A DNA stretch of 61,902 nucleotides from the IMG/VR virus record IMGVR_UViG_3300005530_000008, positions 1 to 61,902 of that record. One strand, written 5' to 3'. The notes beneath the pieces are model-generated. The model saw nothing but the letters and a program-made list of their open reading frames with translations. It searched no databases and was not told the origin of the DNA. Source of the stretch: a virus. Shown here one piece after another: positions 23,756 through 31,069 of the stretch (position 1 is its first letter; every line of letters begins with the position of its first letter). The position numbers and the translations under genes were made by a program.

Positions 23756-23799
23756 ACACCATGATAGTTACTATGGCGAGCCCCTTTAATGACTTTACC
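23756..23799 (+). repeat. 44-bp intergenic element, copy 1
   Basis: This segment matches 49295-49338 at 34 of 44 positions, with an 18-bp near-palindrome (CCAT...ATGG around TAGT/ACTA) followed by CGAGCCC and ending in CTTTACC. The two copies flank the minus-strand late module. Each also opens a short plus frame beginning M(I/V)V(T/A)MASP. Confidence 0.7.
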
Positions 23800-23953
23800 T
23801 ACACAGACAAAAGTGTGTAAGGAGTGCGGCGGGCCTATCTTAAATCAGAAAAAGGTGGGCAGGCCGCGTCAGTTTTGCAGCAAGCAACACGGGGTTCGGT
23901 TTAAGGATAGAGAGTTTCGGAAAAGAAATCGGCCGCGACCAAGAATCTACTGA
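23789..23953 (+). CDS. Small zinc-finger protein
   Basis: A 54-residue basic protein. VCKECGGPI, then RPRQFCSKQHG, gives C-x2-C...C-x3-H, a common short zinc finger in phage and bacterial DNA-associated proteins, followed by a very basic tail (FRKRNRPRPR). It is the last plus gene before the convergent late operon. No ribosome-binding site is obvious and the start overlaps the 44-bp repeat. Confidence 0.55.
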   Translation: MTLPTQTKVCKECGGPILNQKKVGRPRQFCSKQHGVRFKDREFRKRNRPRPRIY

Positions 23954-24010
23954 ATGGGGCATGACCACCAGCGTCCTCAGTCGCGGCCTACCGGGTGTGG
24001 CGCCCGGGTC

Positions 24011-24565
24011 TCAAACGGCTTTTTTAAGCCGGCTCCTCCGGTTAATGGAAACTCTGCTTTCCTTCAACCGTGGCGGAGCAAGATTGAACTGCTTGTACCA
24101 CTGAACCTCGAGGTCGATGAACTCCTTCAAAGTTGTCCAGGCGGCTTGAAACTTCTTTGTCGTGCCGCCACAGTCAGGGTGAGCTGCTGAGCGCAACTTC
24201 CTGAGTCGGTGAACTGAGCGCTCGTAAAACTTGTCATGGGCGAAGATGCAGACCCGTGCGTTTCCAATCATCGCCCAACGGGGCCGCTTGCGATTTCGCT
24301 GCGAGTCACAAGCAATGCATCGTCGCCGAAAGGTTCCCGGCTTCTTACCCGGCATAAGCTTCGTGTTGGTCTTCGAAAACGGATGACCTTGCTTGCAGTG
24401 CGTTTTTTTCGATGACCAGTGAGCCATACGACCCCAGAGTCTGCTAAGCTTCTCCTTACCCAACGGCGTTAGTCCGTTCTCACCGTACTTCGCTCTGCGC
24501 CTCGCCCACGCGATTTTGGCTCCGTACTGTCGAGCCGATAGCCCCGCAGGCACTAAGCTAGTCAT
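24011..24565 (-). CDS. Zinc-binding protein with a C-terminal J-domain-like segment
   Basis: A 184-residue basic protein. The middle has CKQGHPFSKTNT, then RRRCIACDSQRNRKR (C57, H61, C83, C86), a zinc motif found in phage HNH-related proteins but without catalytic His pairs. The C-terminal helices end in HPDCGGTTKKFQAAWTTLKEF (HPD at 129-131), matching the loop and helix III of a DnaJ J-domain. It could recruit host DnaK. It is the last gene of the late operon and overlaps the secreted-protein gene by 8 nt. Confidence 0.62.
   Translation of the reverse strand: MTSLVPAGLSARQYGAKIAWARRRAKYGENGLTPLGKEKLSRLWGRMAHWSSKKTHCKQGHPFSKTNTKLMPGKKPGTFRRRCIACDSQRNRKRPRWAMIGNARVCIFAHDKFYERSVHRLRKLRSAAHPDCGGTTKKFQAAWTTLKEFIDLEVQWYKQFNLAPPRLKESRVSINRRSRLKKAV
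24014..24031. terminator. Convergent hairpin at the end of both transcription blocks
   Basis: CGGCTT-TTTT-AAGCCG forms a short inverted repeat with T-rich centre. It lies in the last codons of the minus gene 24011 and just after the plus gene 23953, where both transcripts must end. A second GC-rich hairpin (CCGGGTG...CGCCCGG) precedes it. Confidence 0.5.
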
Positions 24566-25067
24566 TGGCCTTGATGACCAGCAAGTTCGTCGGCGGTTTC
24601 AAGAACACGCCAACCGCGAAGGCCGGAGTCTCGTGTCCCTGAATGTTATACGTCGGGTATAACCGGCCATCGAGCGTCTTCGGCAGACACGCGCCTGTGG
24701 TGGCCATCTCCGGGCACGGGTCCCACTTGGCCGCAGGTAGCACGAATGTCAGACTTGCGTACCACATCCCAGGCGGAAGCTGCTGAACGTACAGAGTAGC
24801 ATCGACTTGGCAGAAGAGCCCCACGTTCAGGGGATCGGCCCAGTTGATGAAGTACGAACTTGCAAGCGCGCCTGTCGGAGCCGCGGTGTTCTCGAGCTGG
24901 CACGTAATCTCGCTCGGCGCTAGCAATCTGAATGTGCTGCTCGGCTTGTTCGGTGCAGTGCCGTCGGCGACCAAGTACAGGATAATTCCTGGGTAATCGC
25001 CGACAGGGGTCTGCGCCATCGACTGCGTCGGAATCGTCAGGAGTAAGATCGCAAGCAAGTATCTCAT
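24558..25067 (-). CDS. Secreted hypothetical protein (signal peptide)
   Basis: A 169-residue protein starting at ATG 25067, which overlaps the upstream stop (ATGA). MRYLLAILLLTIPTQSMAQ is a clear signal peptide with a cleavage site after SMA. The mature part is beta-rich with six cysteines (CQLE, CQVD, CPEM, CLPK), suggesting disulphides. Secreted phage products are rare; it may be displayed on the host surface or be part of an adhesin acquired from a host. No family recognised. Confidence 0.65.
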   Translation of the reverse strand: MRYLLAILLLTIPTQSMAQTPVGDYPGIILYLVADGTAPNKPSSTFRLLAPSEITCQLENTAAPTGALASSYFINWADPLNVGLFCQVDATLYVQQLPPGMWYASLTFVLPAAKWDPCPEMATTGACLPKTLDGRLYPTYNIQGHETPAFAVGVFLKPPTNLLVIKAND

Positions 25068-25297
25068 GGAGTCACAGTCACGTTTCTTACAAGTCCGGTT
25101 TCTGACGAGCATCCTTGAAGGTCCGTCACCCGAGCGTGAAGGTGCCAAGTGCCGAGCATCTTAGGTTCAAGAAGTGCCGTCATCTGACCTTGGAGCTGAA
25201 AGCCTCCAGCCGCAATGACGTCACTCTCCGATACCCCGTCGTTCAGCCACACCGTCACAAGCGAAATCGTCCCAGTCCCCGTTACGCCTACCTTCAT
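25064..25297 (-). CDS. Ig-like domain, likely the frameshifted end of the upstream gene
   Basis: From the first ATG (25297) 77 residues are encoded, but a complete Ig-like beta-sandwich appears to start earlier, at about 25363 (QVTVTIATFDSAARLGQP through NVTVTP), in a stretch with no start codon. That point sits just before the stop of the gene at 25345-25815. A -1 frameshift there would join signal peptide, first domain and this domain into one secreted protein of about 250 residues. Confidence 0.5.
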   Translation of the reverse strand: MKVGVTGTGTISLVTVWLNDGVSESDVIAAGGFQLQGQMTALLEPKMLGTWHLHARVTDLQGCSSETGLVRNVTVTP

Positions 25298-25344
25298 CGG
25301 TTGACCCAGGCGGGCCGCTGAGTCGAAGGTCGCGATCGTAACGG

Positions 25345-25815
25345 TTACTTGACTACTCGAACTCCCGTTACCGCAGGAACCGGCTTGCCCGCCGCGAAAA
25401 AAGGGCCAGTAGGTGCGCTTTCTGCCGAGTTTCCCCCAGTCGCCCCGGCGTTTGGATCGGGGATAGCTTCCATCGCTATAACGAATGGCACACCGGCAGG
25501 AAACGCGCTCAGAACGGTAGTGACCGGCGCCGTTTTCAAGTTGATGAGACGGTTGTTTGTATCCGGCGCTACCGGCGTCAGCGTGGTTAGATTCGCTTTT
25601 GGTACGGTGACCGACTGCATCGCCACCGTTGCCTGACCCTGACACGCCCCGTTGAGCAGCGAAGCGCACTGGAAGAAATCAACCTGAAATCCTGAGGCGA
25701 GGCTGAGGTTCGCATCGTCGTACGTGAAGCTCACACCGCTTGGGCTGATTGGCACCTGGGCCCGAGCTGGTACCGCGACGAAGGCGAGCATGGCCACAAA
25801 AAGCAGTACTTTCAT
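25345..25815 (-). CDS. Secreted beta-rich protein (signal peptide)
   Basis: A 156-residue protein starting at ATG 25815, overlapping the DUF1353 stop (TGATG). MKVLLFVAMLAFVAVPARAQ is a signal peptide with an ARA cleavage site. The mature part begins VPISPSGVSFTYDD and has a beta-sandwich pattern with two cysteines. It ends GVRVVK* in a linker-like region, and an Ig-like domain continues in the -1 frame. It resembles bacterial secreted proteins more than virion proteins. Confidence 0.65.
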   Translation of the reverse strand: MKVLLFVAMLAFVAVPARAQVPISPSGVSFTYDDANLSLASGFQVDFFQCASLLNGACQGQATVAMQSVTVPKANLTTLTPVAPDTNNRLINLKTAPVTTVLSAFPAGVPFVIAMEAIPDPNAGATGGNSAESAPTGPFFAAGKPVPAVTGVRVVK

Positions 25816-26228
25816 CACAAACCTCCGTGATACGAGCTGAAGCCGAAGCGATGGACTGCCTGGTACATGATTCGCTGAACTAATCGGCTGACTCCTAGAA
25901 CCTGCATCGCTTCTAGGAAAACAAGGTCGGCCTGAACCTTTGTTGCCTTTCCTTTGGTCCGATAGAGATAGTCGTGAATTACGGCCGCTTTCGCGTACTT
26001 GCCTGTCGGCCACAGCACGCACCAGAACGCTCTGGGAATCGAAGCGAAGTCGGTGACGAACCCCGCTGGAACGGTGATGATGTCGTCCAGGATAGCTGAC
26101 TCGAAGTCATACGACTCGTCGACGCGCCAGTTGATACCGTCGTCGAGAGGCGTGACCTCTAACGGCACTAGGAACGCCGAACGCCACAGTGGCTCCGGCG
26201 TTCCTACTTGTTCCAGCGAGATCGCCAT
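25815..26228 (-). CDS. DUF1353 family phage protein
   Basis: A 137-residue protein. The motif run ITVPAGFVTDFASIPR, then WCVLWPTGKYAKAAVIHDYLYR and QADLVFLEAM is the DUF1353 signature, widespread in tailed phages near lysis and tail-tip genes. The conserved Asp/His residues suggest an enzyme or metal site but no activity is established. It is in the late operon between the holin-type gene and secreted proteins. Confidence 0.88.
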   Translation of the reverse strand: MAISLEQVGTPEPLWRSAFLVPLEVTPLDDGINWRVDESYDFESAILDDIITVPAGFVTDFASIPRAFWCVLWPTGKYAKAAVIHDYLYRTKGKATKVQADLVFLEAMQVLGVSRLVQRIMYQAVHRFGFSSYHGGL

Positions 26229-26229
26229 G

Positions 26230-26475
26230 CTACTTGATGCTGCCGTCGCCCGAGGGTTTCCACGCCGCCCAGTTGGCGACGAACTTGTTGTAGTCCGGCG
26301 GAAGCGCTGCCGTTACCTGATCCGCCGTCGGCCATACCTTCGTCGCGTTGAAATGCGCGATGATGGCTGTCGTGATCAGGGAAATCAGTGGGTCGAACGG
26401 TGCGATCGCCGGCACGAGTGCCTCGGCGACCTTCTCGACGGTCACTGCCGCTGTTTCTGCTTCGGTTGCGTCCAT
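26230..26475 (-). CDS. Small hypothetical protein of the lysis region
   Basis: An 81-residue protein starting at ATG 26475 behind GGAGAGACG. It has an acidic N-terminus, a semi-hydrophobic helix (VPAIAPFDPLISLITTAIIAHF) and a short C-terminal globular part. It lies between the holin/lipoprotein gene and DUF1353. A lysis-related role is possible; no family recognised. Confidence 0.55.
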   Translation of the reverse strand: MDATEAETAAVTVEKVAEALVPAIAPFDPLISLITTAIIAHFNATKVWPTADQVTAALPPDYNKFVANWAAWKPSGDGSIK

Positions 26476-26486
26476 CTTCGTCTCTC

Positions 26487-27248
26487 CTACTGAATGCCGG
26501 CTAAGGCTCCCTGGACTGCTGCCAGGGCCGCCGCCAGCGACTTGTTGGTGATCGTTGTTGGAGGCAGGCCGTTCATAAACGACGTGAACACGTCCTTCAC
26601 GAACAGCATCGTGTTGGCTTGCGCTCCGTGCTCCAGGATCGCTTGGTCCACCGCCATTCGAGCTGCTGTCAAGAGGCCTGGGGCCAGGGTAATTGAATCG
26701 AGGGAAGTTTTCAGGCCCTGCAGAGTCGTTGCCCCGTTCCCATACGCGTTGATCCCCGCTCCCATGATCAGGGAGACGTCCCGGACTTTCGACGTCGTTA
26801 GATCGCTGAGATGTTCCTTGTCCGTCGTCGGCAAGGCGTTCAGGTTGCGAGCCGTCTGGCCTAACGCGTCCAGGTCCTTGATCAGGACGTCGGCTTGGTA
26901 GGTCTGCGTTACCGCTGGCGTGTACGTACCCGCCGGTGGGTTGAGGTGCGAGCAAGCCGTCATTGCGAGACTGAACAGGAGGAACATCCCGATCCTGTTC
27001 AGCGTCGTAGGGGACACGTAATCGTTCTTCCCCGGAAGCTCACTTGTTCGGTGCTGAGCGCTCGAAACTGAGATGAACAGCGCAAGGCCCGCGATGATTG
27101 GGGCATACTTCTCGGGAATCCCCACGGCTGTGATGTTGGTTCCCATCGCCGCGAGTGCCACGATGAATGCGCACCACTTGGTCCAGAACAGGGCAATCGA
27201 GTCCCGAGTCAACCCGATTGCGTCGAAAATCTTCGTTGTAAGTACCAC
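26487..27248 (-). CDS. Holin-like domain fused to a lipoprotein-like (spanin-type?) domain
   Basis: A 253-residue protein starting at GTG 27248 behind AGGAGGG. Residues 18-36 and 47-63 are two hydrophobic helices, a class II holin layout. Residues 86-103 form a third hydrophobic segment that ends in a lipobox-like LAMTAC, followed by about 150 soluble, helical residues. An internal ATG (26987) would start MFLLFSLAMTAC as a separate lipoprotein. Either a fusion of holin and outer-membrane spanin functions or a dual-start gene is possible. The M15 endolysin is encoded a few genes away. Confidence 0.55.
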   Translation of the reverse strand: MVLTTKIFDAIGLTRDSIALFWTKWCAFIVALAAMGTNITAVGIPEKYAPIIAGLALFISVSSAQHRTSELPGKNDYVSPTTLNRIGMFLLFSLAMTACSHLNPPAGTYTPAVTQTYQADVLIKDLDALGQTARNLNALPTTDKEHLSDLTTSKVRDVSLIMGAGINAYGNGATTLQGLKTSLDSITLAPGLLTAARMAVDQAILEHGAQANTMLFVKDVFTSFMNGLPPTTITNKSLAAALAAVQGALAGIQ

Positions 27249-27266
27249 GTTACCCTCCTGTTGAAA

Positions 27267-27512
27267 CTACGAAAAAAGCATTCGAGTGATGACCAGCGGT
27301 GGATCAGTCATAGAATTTGGAGACATCGCTGCCGAAAGCGGTGGCTTGTCTCTCCAGCTGTGTGAACAGTTCGAGCAGAACAAACTGCCATCCTGCTCAC
27401 GCGTAACCGTCGGCGAGGCCTTCGGAATATTGGATGTCTTGCACTTTGGGCAAGTGAGTGCCGAGTTGAGCGCATCGACCCAATTCGATCGCGGATAATC
27501 GGCGTTCAGCAC
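27267..27512 (-). CDS. Small zinc-ribbon protein
   Basis: An 81-residue protein with CPKC and CSNC pairs separated by about 22 residues, the classical zinc-ribbon of transcription-associated proteins (similar to TFIIS- or RPB9-type spacing). It lies within the late operon directly upstream of the holin-type gene. Function unknown. Confidence 0.6.
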   Translation of the reverse strand: MLNADYPRSNWVDALNSALTCPKCKTSNIPKASPTVTREQDGSLFCSNCSHSWRDKPPLSAAMSPNSMTDPPLVITRMLFS

Positions 27513-27515
27513 GAG

Positions 27516-28520
27516 TTACTGCCCTCCGTCCAAAAAGCCAGACGCTCCTGCCGTCATGGCAATTTCGCCGAGCTCCACAGACTCACTCTCTGGATAGTTG
27601 TTCCAGTAGTCAGCATAGGCGGCATACTCGCCCGCATACACTCGCAGGGGAGTCATAGGGCCAAACGCGCTGCCCTTGGGAAAGCCAGAACGACCTGTGT
27701 TGAAGCGATCCTGTAGGTCGGAAATTGCTGCGGCAAAGTTCGACTTGAAGGCCGCGTAGCCGGAGTTGAACGCTGCCGAACCGTGTGGGATGTTCTGTTC
27801 AGCCATGCCCACGTACCCACCGTATTGCGCTAGGAACCCGTGGATGTACGGTGCGACGTTCGTCCAGCCCCAACCCTGCACCCCGGGACCGCTGTCGTTG
27901 CCGCCTACTGGCGAATCCTGGTCAGCGACCATGTGGATGAGGCGCAGCGAGTTTGGGAAGACTCGGGCCATCCACTGGCACATCTGAACCCACCAGGCAT
28001 TGTCGTAGAAATACTTCGGTCCGGGCTCCCATCCCAAACAAACTGAGTGCATCAACGCCTGGGCGCGGGGTGCCGAGAACAAAGGTGTCAGCTCTCGGTC
28101 CAAATCCTCGACTGTCCAGTCAAGCCCAGCGACACCGCGGTCGGGACGTAGAAAGTGAACGCACTTAATGCCGGACGTTTCGAGTTTCTGAGCGGCATCT
28201 AGGTAAAAGTCGAAGTTACCACGCCAGTCGGTCGCTGGGAGCTGGTCATGGTAGCCCGGGTCCACAATCGGTCCAAGTGGCGCGCTGGTGTAGTTGCGTG
28301 GCGAGTTGGGACCATACACCGAAATGATGAGGTCCTGGTTCGCTGGCGTATGGCACTCGAAGTAGTCGATCGTAACGGAGTTGTCCGGCTGCATGGGCCG
28401 CGGACCCCACGGTAGCGGAGCTCGAGCCGTCCACATCGCGCCACGAATCTTGATGCGCTCGGACATTGGAGGCGGAACAAAGCCGCCTCCTCCACGTGGC
28501 CACCACAGGAGCTTGTTCAT
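27516..28520 (-). CDS. Tail-tip associated protein, possibly a TIM-barrel carbohydrate-active domain
   Basis: A 334-residue protein starting at ATG 28520. Its strand-helix rhythm with conserved acidic and aromatic residues (IDYFECHTP, IKCVHFLRPD, SVCLGWEPGP, LRLIHMVADQD, VGMAEQNIPHG, LRVYAGEYAA) suggests a TIM-barrel like those of glycoside hydrolases, without a specific family I can name. Its place between fibre and lysis genes suggests a virion-associated enzyme or receptor-binding factor. Confidence 0.5.
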   Translation of the reverse strand: MNKLLWWPRGGGGFVPPPMSERIKIRGAMWTARAPLPWGPRPMQPDNSVTIDYFECHTPANQDLIISVYGPNSPRNYTSAPLGPIVDPGYHDQLPATDWRGNFDFYLDAAQKLETSGIKCVHFLRPDRGVAGLDWTVEDLDRELTPLFSAPRAQALMHSVCLGWEPGPKYFYDNAWWVQMCQWMARVFPNSLRLIHMVADQDSPVGGNDSGPGVQGWGWTNVAPYIHGFLAQYGGYVGMAEQNIPHGSAAFNSGYAAFKSNFAAAISDLQDRFNTGRSGFPKGSAFGPMTPLRVYAGEYAAYADYWNNYPESESVELGEIAMTAGASGFLDGGQ

Positions 28521-28521
28521 G

Positions 28522-28794
28522 TCAGAATCCCGTCGGCGCAATCACCGTGATGGGCGAGTTCTGATCAATCTGATAGATGCCGAAGAGCCCGTCCCGCTGA
28601 CAGAGCTCGAACACACCTTCAGTTCCAGCTCGGCGCACCTGAATGTCGCCGTTGGGCTGCACGCTGAGCACGTCTCCAGCCTGCGACGGGTTGCCCTTGT
28701 CGTCGCGAAAGCTGTTCGGTTGCGGCGCCGTGATCGTGTATTTTCCGGGCGTTGCAGTCGTGTTGAATCGAAGAACGCTGATAACGCTGACCAT
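28522..28794 (-). CDS. Hypothetical small virion or tail protein
   Basis: A 90-residue beta-rich protein starting at GTG 28794, one base after the endolysin gene's stop in the operon. It looks like a small SH3- or OB-like barrel (DVLSVQPNGDIQVRRAG). No family recognised; tail-tip or fibre-associated by position. Confidence 0.5.
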   Translation of the reverse strand: MVSVISVLRFNTTATPGKYTITAPQPNSFRDDKGNPSQAGDVLSVQPNGDIQVRRAGTEGVFELCQRDGLFGIYQIDQNSPITVIAPTGF

Positions 28795-28796
28795 GG

Positions 28797-29225
28797 TTAT
28801 GCCTTTACTGTTTGTGCTGCGCTGACGGTAACTGGTGGCCAGACGACGCCTTTACGCCGCTGGAAGTGGAAGTGCTCATTCGGTGTTCCTGCCGCTTCGA
28901 GAAAGCCGAAAAAGAACTTTGTCGCAATTCCTCCCGAGACTGGTAGCGCGATATCTCCGACCCCGTCCAGGAGTTCGTTCATCGTCAGGTTTAAGACCAA
29001 CTGCTTCTGAGCCGCGCTGAGGTTGTGGCTTCTGACGTCGTAAGCCTCTCCCAGCGTGTGTGGGTCCAGCGCCGGGTGACTGTTCGACCCGCACGTAATC
29101 TGCAGCACAATTCCTGAGGACCGAGCGACGTCGCTGAGTGCCGCGAGGATTCTAATCCCCGAGGCACGCATCAGCTTGAACTCTACCGGAGTTGGTACAT
29201 CATTAGCGATGGTGAGGTAGCCCAT
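28797..29225 (-). CDS. M15-type peptidase, probable endolysin
   Basis: A 142-residue protein. HTLGEAYD (H56, D63) and NEHFHFQ (E117, H118, H120) match the zinc ligands and catalytic Glu of M15 D-Ala-D-Ala carboxypeptidases and phage L-Ala-D-Glu endopeptidases (SxHxxGxAxD and ExxH). It would cut peptidoglycan peptides. There is no signal peptide, so a holin is needed, which suits the nearby gene at 26487. It has no cell-wall-binding domain. Confidence 0.82.
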   Translation of the reverse strand: MGYLTIANDVPTPVEFKLMRASGIRILAALSDVARSSGIVLQITCGSNSHPALDPHTLGEAYDVRSHNLSAAQKQLVLNLTMNELLDGVGDIALPVSGGIATKFFFGFLEAAGTPNEHFHFQRRKGVVWPPVTVSAAQTVKA

Positions 29226-29226
29226 T

Positions 29227-29502
29227 TCAGTAGCTCCCTCGGAACGACGACCGATCAGTAGCTCGACGCTTCTTGCTTACAAGCTTGACGTCTTCGTGCA
29301 GCCATCCAGATTTTGCCAGCGCGTCAGTGTGAAGGTCGATTACCTCCGCGCTTGACTCAATCCGCTCTTCGTAGCCATCGACGCTCTTGATGAATCGATA
29401 CACCGAGAAAAACATCTTTCGCACTCCCCACCCGATCAGGGTGACGATTGCGGCGATAAACGTCGTGATAATGTCGCCAAGGTGTACGGTTGTATCAATC
29501 AC
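29227..29502 (-). CDS. Small membrane protein next to the endolysin
   Basis: A 91-residue protein with one N-terminal hydrophobic helix (IITTFIAAIVTLIGWGV, residues 11-27) followed by a charged helical domain. This is the layout of an inner-membrane spanin or a small pinholin partner. Its position directly upstream of the M15 endolysin supports a lysis role. Confidence 0.55.
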   Translation of the reverse strand: MIDTTVHLGDIITTFIAAIVTLIGWGVRKMFFSVYRFIKSVDGYEERIESSAEVIDLHTDALAKSGWLHEDVKLVSKKRRATDRSSFRGSY

Positions 29503-29531
29503 GGTCGTGGTCCCCCCAGGGATTAGCCGAA

Positions 29532-30209
29532 TTACATCAGTCTTCTACAAATAACGGTAGTTACACCTGTAATTGTACCTGCACCATTACGGGCAATTGA
29601 GATCGTACCTCCGCCAGAATCTAGGTTGATGGTATATGGTTCGGCACCACTACCTGTCATTGTGAACGTTAAGGCGCCAGCGGTTACAGTTCCAGGACCA
29701 AACCAGGTGCCAGACCACCCGACACCAGCACCGCCTTGCGCCGTTAAGATACACGTCGCCTTGTCGCCCGAAGGTGCAATGATAAGCACGCTTGTAAGCT
29801 GACTTGCACCCTGATAGCCCGTTGATACGGGCGTAGCGGTCAGGTTCGTTATTGAAGACACATAGTCGCACAGATAACTGTTGACTTCGCGCCAGACACC
29901 CGAAGTGGTATCGTACTCAAGTTCGATTCGGCTAAGACCTGCTCGCAGCCGACTGCTGCTAGTAGCATCCAGGGAAAAGCGGTTACCAACGGAGGACGAC
30001 GCACTCGCATTTGCGCAGTCCACATCACCGGTACCAAGAGCGAAGATAATAACTCGCTGTCCGTCCGTACCGGCTTTTAAGCCGGTGATTGTTGCAGCTG
30101 ACGCATTCGTCATGCGGATGACGTTTGCGTTGCTGAAATCTAGATTGTTGATAGTCCCAGTAGTGCTAACCGTAACGCTACTGGTCGACGTAGGATTATA
30201 GATAATCAT
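29532..30209 (-). CDS. Tail fibre-like beta-rich protein
   Basis: A 225-residue protein with long Thr-, Ser- and Asn-rich beta segments. The region MTNASAATITGLKAGTDGQRV, then ALGTGDVDCANASASSS and IELEYDTTSGVWRE, is a module I recognise from the C-terminal parts of many phage tail fibres. It lies in the tail-tip block. It probably contacts the host receptor. Confidence 0.6.
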   Translation of the reverse strand: MIIYNPTSTSSVTVSTTGTINNLDFSNANVIRMTNASAATITGLKAGTDGQRVIIFALGTGDVDCANASASSSVGNRFSLDATSSSRLRAGLSRIELEYDTTSGVWREVNSYLCDYVSSITNLTATPVSTGYQGASQLTSVLIIAPSGDKATCILTAQGGAGVGWSGTWFGPGTVTAGALTFTMTGSGAEPYTINLDSGGGTISIARNGAGTITGVTTVICRRLM

Positions 30210-30211
30210 CC

Positions 30212-30631
30212 TTATGCCTGCGTGTAAAACAGGACGCCGGTCACGGTGACCGCCGCCGAAAGGTTACAAGTTAGGGCGTTTCCTGAGGATGTCGTGAGCC
30301 AAGGTTCGCTAACCATCGGCAAATTGATGCTGCCGTTGATAACTAGCGGGAACGGAGCTCCATTCAGGGACGTCGTCGCGCCGTCTCTGAAATCGAACAG
30401 CACGGTGCCGTTGACGACCAGGAACCCGTAATAGACCTTGATAACCTGACCACCGACGCCGGCAATCAGGGTGTTTTGACCGCTCGCGCTGACGTTGATC
30501 TGCTTAACCGAGAGTTTTGCCTCAGTGCTGTACGAGATCTTGACAGCCTGAATCTGGGCCACTCCATCGAGCGCCGATTCGGTCTTGACCGTTGCTCCTG
30601 CACCAGGAGTAACTGTGATATTGTCAGCCAT
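30212..30631 (-). CDS. Structural beta-rich protein of the tail-tip block
   Basis: A 139-residue Ser/Thr/Val-rich beta protein without cysteines except one. It begins 2 bp after the fibre-like gene in operon order and contains QINVSASGQNTLIAGVGGQVIKVYYGFLVVNGTVLFDFRDG, a pattern seen in small virion proteins. Probably a fibre or fibre-base subunit; not a named family. Confidence 0.55.
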   Translation of the reverse strand: MADNITVTPGAGATVKTESALDGVAQIQAVKISYSTEAKLSVKQINVSASGQNTLIAGVGGQVIKVYYGFLVVNGTVLFDFRDGATTSLNGAPFPLVINGSINLPMVSEPWLTTSSGNALTCNLSAAVTVTGVLFYTQA

Positions 30632-30640
30632 GCTCCACCC

Positions 30641-31066
30641 TTACGAAAGCTGAATTACGCCGCCCGGCACCGACGCGCCAGAGGCCCACTGAATTGTGAA
30701 ACTACCGCCGTTCGTCGGGGTAGCAGTTGTCTGGTACGCCCCGTAAAGCTTCGAGGTTGCGTCGCTACCCGAGTCAATGTATAGCACGACCCAGCCGATG
30801 GTCTGTCCGGTCGCGAGAGCGGCCCAGACGTTGTTGTTGGCCGTGAAGTAGGCCCGGGAGTTGACGTCATCCTGCGTGACGGCCATGCCGGTAAGAGCCT
30901 GACGGGTATACCCTGAAACGGAGAGCTCGTTCGCGACGATTGCCGAAACAAAATTGTCGCTGACCGTCGGCGTATACGCCGTTGTCATCAGCATCGCTTT
31001 CAGTGTCTGCCCGGTCAGATACGTGAGAAAATCTGCCTTGCCTTTGTCGAACGCTGTGTTTGCCAT
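30641..31066 (-). CDS. Hypothetical tail-tip protein
   Basis: A 141-residue protein that starts MANTAFDKGKADFLTYLTG and has a Thr/Ala-rich beta body. I recognise it as a common uncharacterised type encoded just after minor tail proteins in siphoviruses. It is probably part of the tail tip or fibre base. Confidence 0.55.
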   Translation of the reverse strand: MANTAFDKGKADFLTYLTGQTLKAMLMTTAYTPTVSDNFVSAIVANELSVSGYTRQALTGMAVTQDDVNSRAYFTANNNVWAALATGQTIGWVVLYIDSGSDATSKLYGAYQTTATPTNGGSFTIQWASGASVPGGVIQLS

Positions 31067-31069
31067 TTT

